Shown: positions 7,831-17,217, counted from the first letter of the stretch. The stretch is DNA of 26,482 nt from an uncultured Porphyromonadaceae bacterium (GCA_900547825.1 URII01000034.1:1-26482); one strand, 5' to 3'. Notes: generated by a model from the letters alone, not told the origin. Made by a program: numbers and translations.

Positions 7831-7865
7831 GCAGAGGGCCTGACGGGATGTGTCAGGCCCTCTGC
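7831..7865 (-). terminator. Terminator hairpin of the secreted-protein operon
   Basis: Perfect 14-bp arms GCAGAGGGCCTGAC (7831-7844) and GTCAGGCCCTCTGC (7852-7865) enclose a 7-nt loop. It lies 39 nt past the stop of the gene ending at 7904. In minus-strand direction the next bases are CCCTATTTCTT, a modest T-rich stretch. The core of the arms recurs in the hairpin at 21749-21784. Confidence 0.75.
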
Positions 7866-7903
7866 GAGTGGGGTTCTGCAGGGCGGGGAGGCCCTGAAGC
7901 GGA

Positions 7904-10900
7904 TTATTTGATAAAGACTTTTTTGCCGTTGATGATGTAGAATCCGCTTGACAGGCCGTCAAGACCGGTTGCATTAAGCCGCACGGCACGTCCTTCAATG
8001 GAATAGACGTTGTAGAGCATGGGATTGCCGTCGGCGCCGATAATGCCGAGGCCTGAGCGCGTATCTTCAATGCGGATGTTGTCAAGCACAATGGGGGCTT
8101 CCCTTGACGAGCTTGCCATAGCGAATTTAACAAGAACGAACGGTTCGTTGACAAACCGGCTCAGATCCACGGATACGGTTTTCCATCCTTCCACTGTTTC
8201 ATTCTCGTATTTTACAGTGGCCAAAGTCTCGGCCACACCCTGCGGGAATTTATCCACAGCCACGGAGAAATAGGAAGTAGTGCCGGGATATACATAACAG
8301 TCGAACGTAAGGGTCGGTGTGGTAGTATTGGCCAGCGACACTTTCCCGAGGTTGAAGTTGCCGAAGTCCGAACGGTTGGGAATAAATGCTACTGCTCCAC
8401 CGTCGTTGTCAGATGATATGTTGCGTGTAAGACCTATATTCCAGTCGGCATATTCACCTTCGAGCCATACATAATAGTCGCCCCATTCGGCATTGGCGAA
8501 TGACTGGGCATAGGGGAGGGTGTAGGGTGCGCCGACTATAAGGCCGTTTGTGGCAACAGGATCGCTCTCGCCGCCTGTGGTTTCAGCCCTGAGGGCATAG
8601 TACAGGAGGTTCTGGTCACCTTCGTTGCTCCGCACACCTGTGGACCAGGGCGATGTGATATTGTCAGCCACGGATGTGAGTGTGCCGTAGTCGTTGTAGG
8701 TGTAGAGGTTGTAGGTCATTTTCTGAGGATTCACATACAGTCCGTTGACACCTGTTGTCGGTGCTTCCCACGAGAGTATGGCCTCCTCGCCGTTGTCGGT
8801 AAGCAGTATATTGCGGGGCACGGAGGGAACATCCTGACCGATGAATACTCTTGTCTCGACAGGTGCACCCTTGCCTGAGGTGTTGACCGCACGGACGGTG
8901 TAGGTTTCATAGCCGTTGGCGAGTCCGGTGACAACGGCGGTGTAGGATTTGCCCGGTTCAACATTAGTCTTTGTGCCTACCAATGTGCCTTCCGAGTCTG
9001 TTACCTCCACGCGGGTAAGCGATTCAAGTGCTTCGCCGCTGAGAGCTTTTGCGGGAGTGGTGAAGCTCAGGGTTGCCTGAAGCTCGCCGGTGGGATCGGG
9101 GGTAAACACCAGAGAGGTAACGGCAGCGGGAGCGTTGCCGGAGGTTTCTATACGGACTGCCACCTTGTCGATGTCGAGGGCTGCGGAGGCGGCTTCGCTC
9201 AGGGCGTGGAACCCGATGTGGTAGATACCGTTTTCAGGCACAGTGAAAGTTGCGGCGTATTCGCTGAAATTGACGTTGGTGATGCTTGTGGGATCCATGA
9301 TATTGATGTATTGATCGGGATCCTCGCCCATGCCCACGGCTACTTCCATAAGCTGGTTGCAGTCGGCGGTAAGGAACTGTTTCTTGGCGTCGAATTTCAA
9401 TGAATAGATGGCTCCTTTCTGGAGGTTCATCGGAGGAAGGAGTAGCCAGTCGTCGTCGCCATTGTCATTGTGGGCTGTGATGCGTGCATAGTTCGCGGTG
9501 CCTGAATATTCCGAAGTGTAGTGGTAGCGCTCCCATGTGGCTCCGTCCTGATTCACATCAATCACAGTGCAGATGTCGAATCCGTTCTGAGTGTTGAAAG
9601 TCTCGTTGTAGGGGAGGGTTACAGGCTGGCCGATAACGATTTTGTTGGTGGCTGCATTTTCGCCTGTAAGTGAGCCGTTGACGGCTGAGATCTCGTACCA
9701 GAATGCTTTCAGGCTGCCGTTGTCGGAAAGAGTTTCGGTAAATGAAGTTGCGGTGTGGGCTGCTGCGGCGACTGTGCCGATAGGCTTGCGTACTATGCGG
9801 TAAGTCAGATTGGCCGGATTGAGCGCAAGGCCATGTATGCCTGTAGTGGGAGCGTCCCAGGTGAGGGTTACGGTCTGGGTGGAACGGTCGTAGGCGAATG
9901 CTGCGTTAGTAACGGCAAGCGGAGTGTCGGGACCAACGTAGAGCGTTGTTTCGGCGGGGGCGCCCTCACCTCCTGCATTGGATGCGGTTACCTTGAAGGT
10001 AATGTCGCCGCCGGCCACAGTGACTTCTTCGGTTACAGCGGTGCCTGCTCCAGCTGAACCTGTGGCTACCGGCTCACCGTCGGCATATATCGTGTAGTCC
10101 AGTGCACCGGTGAGAGGGGTGTCGTCGTAGGATTTTGACGGAAGGGTGAATGATACTGTGCCCGTGAGCGATTCGCCGGCAAATGATACGGCGAGATCCG
10201 AAACTGCGGCAGGCGCGCTGTCCTCGGCTTCGGGTGCCGCGATGTACATGTTGACCATAACAGCGTTGTCGGGCACCTGCATGATACGGTTGGCGGCTAT
10301 CTCGCCTATGGTGTAGTTGATTTCGTAAAGATAACTTTTGCCGGTGGTGGAAACATAGCACCAGTAGAGCTTCTCTGTGCGCGGGTCAAAGGTCATGGAA
10401 CTGGGGTTGGCCGATATGTCGCTCAGATAGAGATCGCCTATGAGGGTGAGCGAGCCCGTGGATTTGTTGATGGTGTAGAAGTAACCTTCACGGCTCACAC
10501 CGTACAAGCGACCGTTGGGGGCTGCTGCTATGGCCGAGAACTGCTCGCCCATCACGCATATCTGGGATTTCTTCGGGGTGTCAGGTGTATAGTCGATGGT
10601 GCAGAATTTGCGGTCGATCACTTCATAATTCATGTTGAAGTTGAAGAAGATGCCGTAATTTAGACCTGTGACCGGATCCTTGGTGACTCCGCAGCTTGAA
10701 ATGAGATTGCCGTAGAGGTCGCCGAGCGATTTGAATTTGGTGCGGGTCCATGTGGCCATGTCGTATTCGACACTGTAAATGGCATAGGACACTCCGGAGG
10801 GTGAAAACGGATCCTCGATGGTTCGGAAATGGATACCTTTCATTTTCCCGTCCTCATACACTGCTCCGCCAAGCGGAGCCATGTACACGTCGCGGCCCTC

Positions 10901-11095
10901 GCTTAGCTGGGTTAATGTTCCCCCGGGAATTGCCTCGAGCTGATAGATTCCCTCGCGCTGTTCGGAGGCCGAAGTCCAAGAATCCATCCTCACAACTCCA
11001 GCTATGATTTTCGGCAGATATTCCCCGGCCGAAACAGCGATGGAGGAGGCAAACATTGCAGTTAATAAACTTAACCTGATGATTTGTCGTTTCAT
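7904..11095 (-). CDS. Large secreted modular protein: propeller-like domain, Fn3-like pairs, jelly rolls, sorting-like tail
   Basis: A 1063-residue exported protein with a signal peptide (cleavage near Ala23). Residues about 25-290 have repeated 'YGV', 'LYWCY' and 'GRLYGVS' strands suggestive of a beta-propeller. Residues 295-650 hold two fibronectin-III-like domains and a jelly-roll module ('TLPYNETF' ... 'LDIDKVAVRIE'). Residues 655-1010 repeat the same arrangement ('TLPYAQSF' ... 'VLDNIRIED'). The last 40 residues ('VYSIEGRAV', 'GFYIINGKKVFIK') resemble type IX secretion tails or Bacteroidales sorting-like tails. No catalytic motif was seen, so a structural or binding surface role is inferred. 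The gene starts 19 nt after the stop of the 1337-residue gene and shares its transcript. A hairpin follows at 7831-7865. Confidence 0.85.
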   Translation of the reverse strand: MKRQIIRLSLLTAMFASSIAVSAGEYLPKIIAGVVRMDSWTSASEQREGIYQLEAIPGGTLTQLSEGRDVYMAPLGGAVYEDGKMKGIHFRTIEDPFSPSGVSYAIYSVEYDMATWTRTKFKSLGDLYGNLISSCGVTKDPVTGLNYGIFFNFNMNYEVIDRKFCTIDYTPDTPKKSQICVMGEQFSAIAAAPNGRLYGVSREGYFYTINKSTGSLTLIGDLYLSDISANPSSMTFDPRTEKLYWCYVSTTGKSYLYEINYTIGEIAANRIMQVPDNAVMVNMYIAAPEAEDSAPAAVSDLAVSFAGESLTGTVSFTLPSKSYDDTPLTGALDYTIYADGEPVATGSAGAGTAVTEEVTVAGGDITFKVTASNAGGEGAPAETTLYVGPDTPLAVTNAAFAYDRSTQTVTLTWDAPTTGIHGLALNPANLTYRIVRKPIGTVAAAAHTATSFTETLSDNGSLKAFWYEISAVNGSLTGENAATNKIVIGQPVTLPYNETFNTQNGFDICTVIDVNQDGATWERYHYTSEYSGTANYARITAHNDNGDDDWLLLPPMNLQKGAIYSLKFDAKKQFLTADCNQLMEVAVGMGEDPDQYINIMDPTSITNVNFSEYAATFTVPENGIYHIGFHALSEAASAALDIDKVAVRIETSGNAPAAVTSLVFTPDPTGELQATLSFTTPAKALSGEALESLTRVEVTDSEGTLVGTKTNVEPGKSYTAVVTGLANGYETYTVRAVNTSGKGAPVETRVFIGQDVPSVPRNILLTDNGEEAILSWEAPTTGVNGLYVNPQKMTYNLYTYNDYGTLTSVADNITSPWSTGVRSNEGDQNLLYYALRAETTGGESDPVATNGLIVGAPYTLPYAQSFANAEWGDYYVWLEGEYADWNIGLTRNISSDNDGGAVAFIPNRSDFGNFNLGKVSLANTTTPTLTFDCYVYPGTTSYFSVAVDKFPQGVAETLATVKYENETVEGWKTVSVDLSRFVNEPFVLVKFAMASSSREAPIVLDNIRIEDTRSGLGIIGADGNPMLYNVYSIEGRAVRLNATGLDGLSSGFYIINGKKVFIK
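8066..10213 (-). repeat. Tandem duplication of a ~356-residue block within the 1063-aa protein
   Basis: Block A (codons 295-650, 10213-9146) and block B (codons 655-1010, 9133-8066) align in order. Matching landmarks are 'APAAVSDL' with 'APAAVTSL', 'SNAGGEGAPAETTLYVGPD' with 'NTSGKGAPVETRVFIGQD', 'WDAPTTGIHGLALNP' with 'WEAPTTGVNGLYVNP', 'TNKIVIGQPVTLPY' with 'TNGLIVGAPYTLPY', followed by a jelly roll in each. The divergence shows an old duplication. Confidence 0.8.
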
Positions 11096-11114
11096 AAAAT
11101 TGAATATAATGGTG

Positions 11115-14100
11115 TTAATGCTTGTTGATTGTTTTATTGCCTTTGCGAATCTTTATGCCGCGGTAGCTGTCACTGACTCTGACGCCGCGGATATTAAATA
11201 CAGCATCGGTGGTGTCGGGGCGGGTGATTACGGGCTGGCCGACTGACGAAGTGCCGTCGCTCCGGAGCATATGTGTCTTTTCTTCGGAGAGATCTATGCT
11301 CTCTATGTGGAGCGGCTGATAGCCTTCGGCACTTATGTCAAGCGAATAATCCCGGTCATGGCGGATAACGGGTATTTCGAACTGTCCCACTTCATCGGTG
11401 GTGCCGAAATACTTCACGTTGCCGCTTGTCAGCGTCACCGATGCGTCCGCTATGGGAACGGCATCGGCTTCGTCAGCTATTTGGCCTTTGAAGCGACGCG
11501 CATTGTTGAAAGTCAAATTGATAACACTCATACCGGTGGCCGAGGGGCTCTGTGCGTCGAGGCTTTCCCATGAGGAGTTGTTTTGCTTGTAATATGTAGT
11601 GCCTGATTCGTCGGTCTCGAAATTGGCGTTGTAGCCGTTGCTCTGCGTCCGAATGACGACCCGAAGGTTGCTACCGGAGTAGATGAACGGAGTGTCAAGT
11701 GTGAACGACATCATTTCCACAGCTTCGTAGGAACTGCCTTTTCTATCGAATGTGAGTGTGCGTTCGGCAACTTTGGTCATTGACGCTGTGTCGAACACGG
11801 GATCTGTCTCCACGGTGTCGTCGGTGTTCTGGATCCACACTTCTATGGCAGCGGTGGAGGGGCTGCCGCTGGTGTAATATCCGTTATAGCTGATCTCGGT
11901 GATTTCGGCGCCGGCAGGGACAGCTATTTTTGAAGCGGGATAAAGAGTGGTTGAAGTGCTGTAGCCGTAGAAAAGCGACACGGGAGCCTGAGTGGAGAAT
12001 CCGTCAGGGGAGCCCACTGTGGTTGTTCCTTCGGCTATTTCCTGAGCTACTGTAACTTCTACCGGAGTGCCGTTTAGCCGATTGTCCTCATCCCATGTGA
12101 TGGCGAATGCAATTTCATGGGTGCCAGGAGTGTGGCATGTATAGGCGAATGTGTAGAGGTGTTCGGAATCAGGATTGTCGGCTGTGTCATAGTTGGGCGC
12201 GAGAGCAACTCCGCTGAGGGAGTTTTCAACTTCACCGTCGACGATGAGATTGACATTGTATCTTCCGGCCTCAAACGGTGTGCTGTTGACGTTCTGAACA
12301 AGTGCCGTGAGGGTCATTTCGGTGTTGACAGTGCCTTCGGTCGGGATAGACTGTGATTTCAGGTAGAGATCGCACGCGGGATTGAGCGCCGCATTGTGCG
12401 TCACGGTATTGTCGGTAACTTCTCCTATCGGGGCTGAGTAGGGGAAATAGCCGGGAGCGGTGACATTTACCGTATAGCCATCGATATCCTTTTTGAGAAT
12501 GGCGGTATAGACGCCTTCCGCATCCGAAGTACTGTAATATTCAACTTCACCCGATTTCACAGTCACAGCGGCGGAAGTCACAGGGTTGCCGGTGGAGGCG
12601 TCGGTGACTGTGCCGGTGACCACTATGGGATTGGCTTCTATGGAAAGGAATGCCACAGGAGGATCGGCAGTATATGTTTTGGGTGAATAGGTGGCGGAGT
12701 TGTCATAGTCGTAGGCCGCTTTACCGGCTTTGGAATCGTTGAAGTAGTTTACCGCACCGGTGCTGACAGCCTGATTTATGAAACGCATCCGGATGTTGCG
12801 TCCGTCATATACAAATGGGGCCTCGGAAAGATCTATAACGAGGATCTCCTCGCCGTTGACCACCGGGAATTCCCATTCGAAGTCCTTGGCCGCATTGCTG
12901 TCGTCCAGTTCAGCCCATGTGTTCTGACTATTTGGGATGGATGTGGCGTCGGTATTTTCTATCCACACTCTGATATGGCTCTTTACCCCTGTAACGGAGG
13001 TTTTGCCTTTGAAGGCTATGCGGTTGATTTTCGCACCGCTTTCCAAAGGTATTTTGTCGGCAAAATAAATTATATCGGAATATGTGAACTTGTAATTTGC
13101 CATTACCGGAGTGCGGTTGTTGGAGGATGTCCCCATTGTGCCTATCTGAGCATCGCTGCGCATCACTTCTTCGCTTATGCTGACTTCTACCGGAGAGGAT
13201 GATGCGATAGCGGTGTTGCCATCGCTGCTTACAAGTTTTAGCTGAATTATAGATGGTGTGGCCGGGGAGTGGGGAGTGAATGACAACGTGTAGGTGGCTG
13301 TGGCTCCGGATGCGAGAATTTCCGCAGGTGAGGTGGCCACTGTAATGCCGTCGGCTGTAAGGATGGCATTGAATGTGCCTTCGCCTAATGCGGGCCCTAC
13401 ATTGCGCACGGTGATTGATGCTGTATAGGCTGAGTTTACTTCGCCCTGAGGCGGCAGGCTCTCCGAGGTAACGACCACGTCGTGGTCCACGGGGGCTTTT
13501 GTGAACCCGTAGAATTCAGCTATACGGACGTTGCTGCACTCAAAACCGAGATAACAGTCGCCGGGGGCTATTCCGGAAATTGTGAATTCTTCAAAATCCG
13601 CGCCGAGGTCGGATGCAGGGAAGTCGCCATTGATTTCCTCCCAATTCACACGGTCGACTGAACGGAATGCCTTGAAGGTGGGGCGCACATAAGAGGATGA
13701 GCCGTTTTTGGCCAGGGACACGGTGAGGCTTTCGTTCTCTTCAACGGTGAGTTTGGGCGTGATGAGTTTGCTGCCGGAGGAATTGGCGGCTACTGTCGCT
13801 TTGCCTGTAGAGAAATTCCAGATGTTTCCTTCGTCAATCATGTTGTCGGGCAGTTTCTGTGCGCTGAAGTTCTCAAACCACCGGGCCGGATCAAGCATGT
13901 TGGCTTTGAGGTTGAGATGGAATTCACCGAATTCGTCGCCTGTGAATTTCAACAAGGCGGTTCGTGGTCCATACTCGCCATTGGCGACAGTGGATATGAC
14001 ACATGGAATATGATCACCGGCTGCCACCGAAAGTACGTCGCCGGCAGAGGCTGTGAATCCGTCGGAGTCTACCTCCATGGCAAATGTTAGAGGGGCGGTG

Positions 14101-15128
14101 CCTGTGTTGTAGATCCATACGGTTTCGCTCTGAGCTATCTGCGATGACCCGAAGTTCAGTGTCGAGCCATTTGATATGTTGTTGTAGGAGCTTGAGCTTT
14201 CGGAGCTTTGCAGCTTGAATTCCGCATGATAGGGTACGATGGTTATTTTCTGCCAGTCGGAGGACTCGCATATGTTTTCACGGATATTGAATGTTACGGC
14301 TCCGTTGAACAGGCCTCCGTCAAGGTTGAATGTATGGGTCTCGCTGACTCTTTCGCCCGGCTCAAGCTGCTGATTTATGGGCTGTGTGGAGTAATCGGTT
14401 CCGGAAACGCTGAGTGTAAGGGTGTAGCCTTCCTCGTTGAGGTTAAAGGGCACTTCTCCGTCGTTTGTCAGCTGGATGGCGAATGTGAGAGACAGCGCGT
14501 TCCCTTCGGCCAGCTCAATGGAATAGTTGCTGCCGCTTCTGATAAATTCAGGTGCGGATGATTCGAGCGAGATGGATGAGAGGTTTAATGAGCGTTTGTA
14601 TACCACATCGGCATTTTCGGCTGAGAAGTCGTCGAAAATGATGTTATGTCCCCGCAGCCCTATGCGGGTTCCCTCTTCAATATTGGTGAAGCCTACTTCC
14701 TGAAAACCATCGGTGGTAAGTTCGGGATTTATGTCGGGAATGAGCTCGTCGCCTTTCGAGAACTGATCTGTGCCAGTGGCTGTAACGGCATAGAATTTCA
14801 TGCTACCGCCGGTGTCGGCAAGCTTGAGCCTGAGGGTGACCCTTCCGGATACGGCCGGGGTGACCAGATAGTCGTCATAAGCTATAGCATTAGGGAATTT
14901 CTGGACAACTTTAACGGCATTGTTGCCTTCGCTTATTTCTTCAAGTGAATAAGTTGCCGCATAGTACGATGAATAGTAATGCCGCCCCCATCCTTTGGGG
15001 TGAAAACCTGTTCCTGCCGGATTGACAGAATCGAATGTCTCTATATAATCATTTTGTATCTCTGCATAAGCCGGAGATGACAATAGGAGCATCGATGTCA
15101 GGCAGCATAAAAGTAGCTTTTTATCCAT
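11115..15128 (-). CDS. Giant secreted modular protein with CARDB-like, anchor and carboxypeptidase-regulatory-like domains
   Basis: A 1337-residue exported protein with a signal peptide (cleavage near Ala22). Residues about 25-170 form a jelly-roll of the choice-of-anchor kind ('YIETFDSVNPAG' ... 'IIFDDFSAE'). Residues 180-410 are Ig-like and ASPM/SPD-2-like strands ('IYNTGTAPLTF'), and 415-545 is a second jelly roll. Residues 548-916 hold a CARDB-like Ig domain, a beta-sandwich ('IRVWIENTD') and a carboxypeptidase-regulatory-like domain ('GTVTDASTGNPVTSAAVTV'). Residues 918-1289 repeat all three. The tail 'VFNIRGVRV', 'RGIKIRKGNK' resembles a degenerate sorting-like tail. No enzyme motif seen; adhesion or matrix function is inference. 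It is first in a two-gene operon with the 1063-residue protein and has a well-placed promoter at 15236-15267. Confidence 0.87.
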   Translation of the reverse strand: MDKKLLLCCLTSMLLLSSPAYAEIQNDYIETFDSVNPAGTGFHPKGWGRHYYSSYYAATYSLEEISEGNNAVKVVQKFPNAIAYDDYLVTPAVSGRVTLRLKLADTGGSMKFYAVTATGTDQFSKGDELIPDINPELTTDGFQEVGFTNIEEGTRIGLRGHNIIFDDFSAENADVVYKRSLNLSSISLESSAPEFIRSGSNYSIELAEGNALSLTFAIQLTNDGEVPFNLNEEGYTLTLSVSGTDYSTQPINQQLEPGERVSETHTFNLDGGLFNGAVTFNIRENICESSDWQKITIVPYHAEFKLQSSESSSSYNNISNGSTLNFGSSQIAQSETVWIYNTGTAPLTFAMEVDSDGFTASAGDVLSVAAGDHIPCVISTVANGEYGPRTALLKFTGDEFGEFHLNLKANMLDPARWFENFSAQKLPDNMIDEGNIWNFSTGKATVAANSSGSKLITPKLTVEENESLTVSLAKNGSSSYVRPTFKAFRSVDRVNWEEINGDFPASDLGADFEEFTISGIAPGDCYLGFECSNVRIAEFYGFTKAPVDHDVVVTSESLPPQGEVNSAYTASITVRNVGPALGEGTFNAILTADGITVATSPAEILASGATATYTLSFTPHSPATPSIIQLKLVSSDGNTAIASSSPVEVSISEEVMRSDAQIGTMGTSSNNRTPVMANYKFTYSDIIYFADKIPLESGAKINRIAFKGKTSVTGVKSHIRVWIENTDATSIPNSQNTWAELDDSNAAKDFEWEFPVVNGEEILVIDLSEAPFVYDGRNIRMRFINQAVSTGAVNYFNDSKAGKAAYDYDNSATYSPKTYTADPPVAFLSIEANPIVVTGTVTDASTGNPVTSAAVTVKSGEVEYYSTSDAEGVYTAILKKDIDGYTVNVTAPGYFPYSAPIGEVTDNTVTHNAALNPACDLYLKSQSIPTEGTVNTEMTLTALVQNVNSTPFEAGRYNVNLIVDGEVENSLSGVALAPNYDTADNPDSEHLYTFAYTCHTPGTHEIAFAITWDEDNRLNGTPVEVTVAQEIAEGTTTVGSPDGFSTQAPVSLFYGYSTSTTLYPASKIAVPAGAEITEISYNGYYTSGSPSTAAIEVWIQNTDDTVETDPVFDTASMTKVAERTLTFDRKGSSYEAVEMMSFTLDTPFIYSGSNLRVVIRTQSNGYNANFETDESGTTYYKQNNSSWESLDAQSPSATGMSVINLTFNNARRFKGQIADEADAVPIADASVTLTSGNVKYFGTTDEVGQFEIPVIRHDRDYSLDISAEGYQPLHIESIDLSEEKTHMLRSDGTSSVGQPVITRPDTTDAVFNIRGVRVSDSYRGIKIRKGNKTINKH
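11262..13487 (-). repeat. Tandem duplication of a ~370-residue three-domain block within the 1337-aa protein
   Basis: Block A (codons 548-916, 13487-12381) and block B (codons 918-1289, 12377-11262) match in order: 'SESLPPQGEVNSAYTASITV' with 'SQSIPTEGTVNTEMTLTALV', 'PVEVSISEEV' with 'PVEVTVAQEI', 'IRVWIENTDAT' with 'IEVWIQNTDDT', 'APFVYDGRNIRMRF' with 'TPFIYSGSNLRVVI', and 'ASVTLTSGNVKYFGTTDEVG' with 'AAVTVKSGEVEYYSTSDAEG'. Only one residue separates the blocks. Confidence 0.85.
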
Positions 15129-15235
15129 AAAAATATGATTAGGATTAGGAAATTAAGATTATTGCGATGAGTATTTCTGATGTCAGGCGTGGGATCGAAA
15201 ATATGATGGGTTTAATGTGTTTGTGGTTTATTTGG

Positions 15236-15267
15236 CAAATGTAAACAAAAAAAATTTATAAAACAAA
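15236..15267 (-). promoter_or_regulatory. Promoter of the two-gene secreted-protein operon
   Basis: On the minus strand TTTG (15267-15264) is followed after 20 nt by TACATTTG (15243-15236), an exact match to the Bacteroidetes TTTG / TAnnTTTG pattern and spacing. The predicted start is about 100 nt before the ATG at 15128, leaving a sizeable 5' leader. Confidence 0.65.
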
Positions 15268-15309
15268 CACTATGACTATAAATGTCGCAAATCTAATATG
15301 GGGCAAACA

Positions 15310-15347
15310 CAACAAGACCGGACCCATAGGCAGATCCGGTCTTGTTG
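15310..15347 (-). terminator. Hairpin between the regulator gene and the secreted-protein operon
   Basis: Perfect 13-bp arms CAACAAGACCGGA (15310-15322) and TCCGGTCTTGTTG (15335-15347) around a 12-nt loop. It lies about 285 nt after the regulator stop and upstream of the operon promoter, so it fits termination of the regulator transcript. Neither side has a clear T-run, so a processing or protective hairpin is also possible. Confidence 0.5.
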
Positions 15348-15630
15348 CGTGGTCATAACGATGATGACTTCACAAACCTAACATAAAACACATTTACATG
15401 AACGTTTTGCATAAAGCAAAATCCAATAATCTATACTAACCCTAAAACTGTTGGTGAATCATTGGTCATGTCGTGATCTTTTTCACACTGCAAAATTACA
15501 TACATTGTTCGGCCGATTTAGCCTAATCTAAGAGCAATATAAAATAATTAAGATGAATATAAATTGTATAGTATTGATTTATAGCAGGTAGGCTATTTTG
15601 TGAGTGCTGTAAAATTAAGGTCTATTTTAG

Positions 15631-17217
15631 CTATATAGAGGCTATTTTCATCACATCTTCCTCAAAAGTATCCCGGTTGATAGCCCGGTTTTTGAGCTTG
15701 TTGCGATAAACGTATATGGTATTTACTGAATAATTGAGTATCTCGGCTATGCGTCCGCTGTCATCTATTCCGAGTTTCATGAATGCGAGAATGCGCAGAT
15801 CGGTGTTGAGCTTTTCTTCCTCTTTCAACACTATCTGCATGTCAGGTTGCAACAGTGAGTTCACGCTTTCAACGAATGTAGGGTATATGTGAAGGAATGC
15901 ATCGTCGAACACTTCGTAGAACTCCTTGGACTGTTCTTCCACAAATTTACCGGACTTGGTCATTTTGTGAAGTTCCTCGACCTTGCCTGCCGAGATTTTA
16001 CGGTCGGCAAGTTTACAGAAGTTGTTGAGTTTATCCATATATATGGAACATAGGTTCATGAACTGGCCTATGTATACGTTCTTCACTCGGTTGGCGTCGC
16101 TAAGGGATTTCTGAAGTTTGCGCATTTTGGCAACCTCACAACGCAGTATTATGAGAATCCCTATCATCACTGCTACCAACAATCCCATTGCGGCGATGAC
16201 CCAGTAAAGGCGCTGACGTGAACGGTCGATTTTTAATTTGTGGGCTTCTGTTATGATGGGAAGAGCTTCGGCGGTCTGGATCATGCGCATTTCGGCATGT
16301 GCATCAACGGCGCTTTTAAGGGCTACAGCAAGATATCGGTCGGCCCGGTTGAGATCGCCGTGTTCAAAGAGGGTCTTGCCTAATTCCTGAAGCGCACTTA
16401 CTTCAAGTGTGGCACCTTTTATGTCGGCTATTGCCGAACGGGCGAGATTGTAGATGTAGGTGTTGTGGTCGCCTTTTGCTTTCGCTATGGCTCCAAGCAT
16501 ATAAGTGGCCCGGGCATATAGATTGTCGCTCGGGTCAAGATGTTCTGTAAGCTGCTGGAGGATGGCTTTGGCTTTAGAGTACTCCTGTGTGAGATAGTAA
16601 TATTCTCCGGTGTTCAGCCGGGAGAGGGGATCGGAAGGATTCAGCGAAGCATTCAATCTTGTCTGATAATCGAATGCTTTAGCCCGGTAATATTCGTGTG
16701 TGGGCTGGTAATTGATATAGAATGCCGCTATATATGAATACATCTGGCGCCCGGATTCGTAGTAGGATGGAATGGCATTGCCGGTGAGGCGTGTGGTGTC
16801 GATGTTGTTGAATTCATCGATCCCCTCACGGATAAGTCCGGCCAACGGAAGTAGCATGGCTCTCTGCATTCTGAATGCGGTGGCTATGGAGTCGAGACCG
16901 GCGGCAAGAGTGATGTCGTATCCACGAGTAAGGTACACCAGGGCTGAATCGTTGTCAAAGCCGGTGAATTTATCGGCGAGCTGCATGATTATTTCCGGAT
17001 GTGCGGAGGTTTCCGTTTTTCCGAGCAGTTGCCGTAATGAGTCAATTGATTCGCGGCGCTGTGCTATGTATGTGTCGCGGTAATTTATTTCCCGGTCGAG
17101 TCTGTCAAGAATGTCCTCTACCTGTTTGTCGCTTACTGTAAGCCCGGAGGCAAAGCTGCTTGTCATTGCCGGCAATATTGCCGACAGCACCAATAACAGT
17201 TTTTTGAATGATGGCAT
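15631..17217 (-). CDS. Membrane-anchored TPR/HTH regulator (DUF6377-like)
   Basis: A 528-residue protein: signal peptide (1-24), a periplasmic helical region with TPR-like pairs (about 75-305), one membrane helix (338-358), then a cytosolic part. The cytosolic part starts with a short coiled coil ('EVAKMRKLQKSLSDANRVKN'), continues with a helical region containing 'YIGQFMNLCSIYMDKLN', and ends in a LuxR-like helix-turn-helix ('DSGRIAEILNYSVNTIYVYRNKLKNRA', about 485-511). This matches the Bacteroidetes DUF6377 group, thought to couple a periplasmic signal to transcription. It ends in TAG. It sits upstream of and in the same direction as the secreted-protein operon, separated by a hairpin, and could control it; that link is inference. 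No good promoter box is visible in 17218-17270. Confidence 0.85.
   Translation of the reverse strand: MPSFKKLLLVLSAILPAMTSSFASGLTVSDKQVEDILDRLDREINYRDTYIAQRRESIDSLRQLLGKTETSAHPEIIMQLADKFTGFDNDSALVYLTRGYDITLAAGLDSIATAFRMQRAMLLPLAGLIREGIDEFNNIDTTRLTGNAIPSYYESGRQMYSYIAAFYINYQPTHEYYRAKAFDYQTRLNASLNPSDPLSRLNTGEYYYLTQEYSKAKAILQQLTEHLDPSDNLYARATYMLGAIAKAKGDHNTYIYNLARSAIADIKGATLEVSALQELGKTLFEHGDLNRADRYLAVALKSAVDAHAEMRMIQTAEALPIITEAHKLKIDRSRQRLYWVIAAMGLLVAVMIGILIILRCEVAKMRKLQKSLSDANRVKNVYIGQFMNLCSIYMDKLNNFCKLADRKISAGKVEELHKMTKSGKFVEEQSKEFYEVFDDAFLHIYPTFVESVNSLLQPDMQIVLKEEEKLNTDLRILAFMKLGIDDSGRIAEILNYSVNTIYVYRNKLKNRAINRDTFEEDVMKIASI

Larger units (their letters stand above)
15129..15630. other. 502-bp AT-rich intergenic region between the regulator and the secreted-protein operon
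   Basis: It holds the operon promoter (15236-15267) and a strong hairpin (15310-15347), listed separately. Two other minus-strand -7-like boxes, TAGGTTTG (15380-15373) and TAATTTTG (15498-15491), have no -33 partner at the right distance. No coding sequence was found on either strand. The stretch 15350-15600 shows nothing else I can name. Confidence 0.6.

Noticed and set aside
11262..11277. 16-nt sequence CCGGAGCATATGTGTC that recurs at 17290-17305
   Set aside because: One copy lies within a coding region and the other in a terminator loop; a single shared 16-mer in 26 kb can be chance and no flanking similarity is seen.
15310..15347. Riboswitch or attenuator for the secreted-protein operon
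   Set aside because: The hairpin lies upstream of the best promoter of that operon, so it would not be in its leader; no riboswitch core is recognisable.
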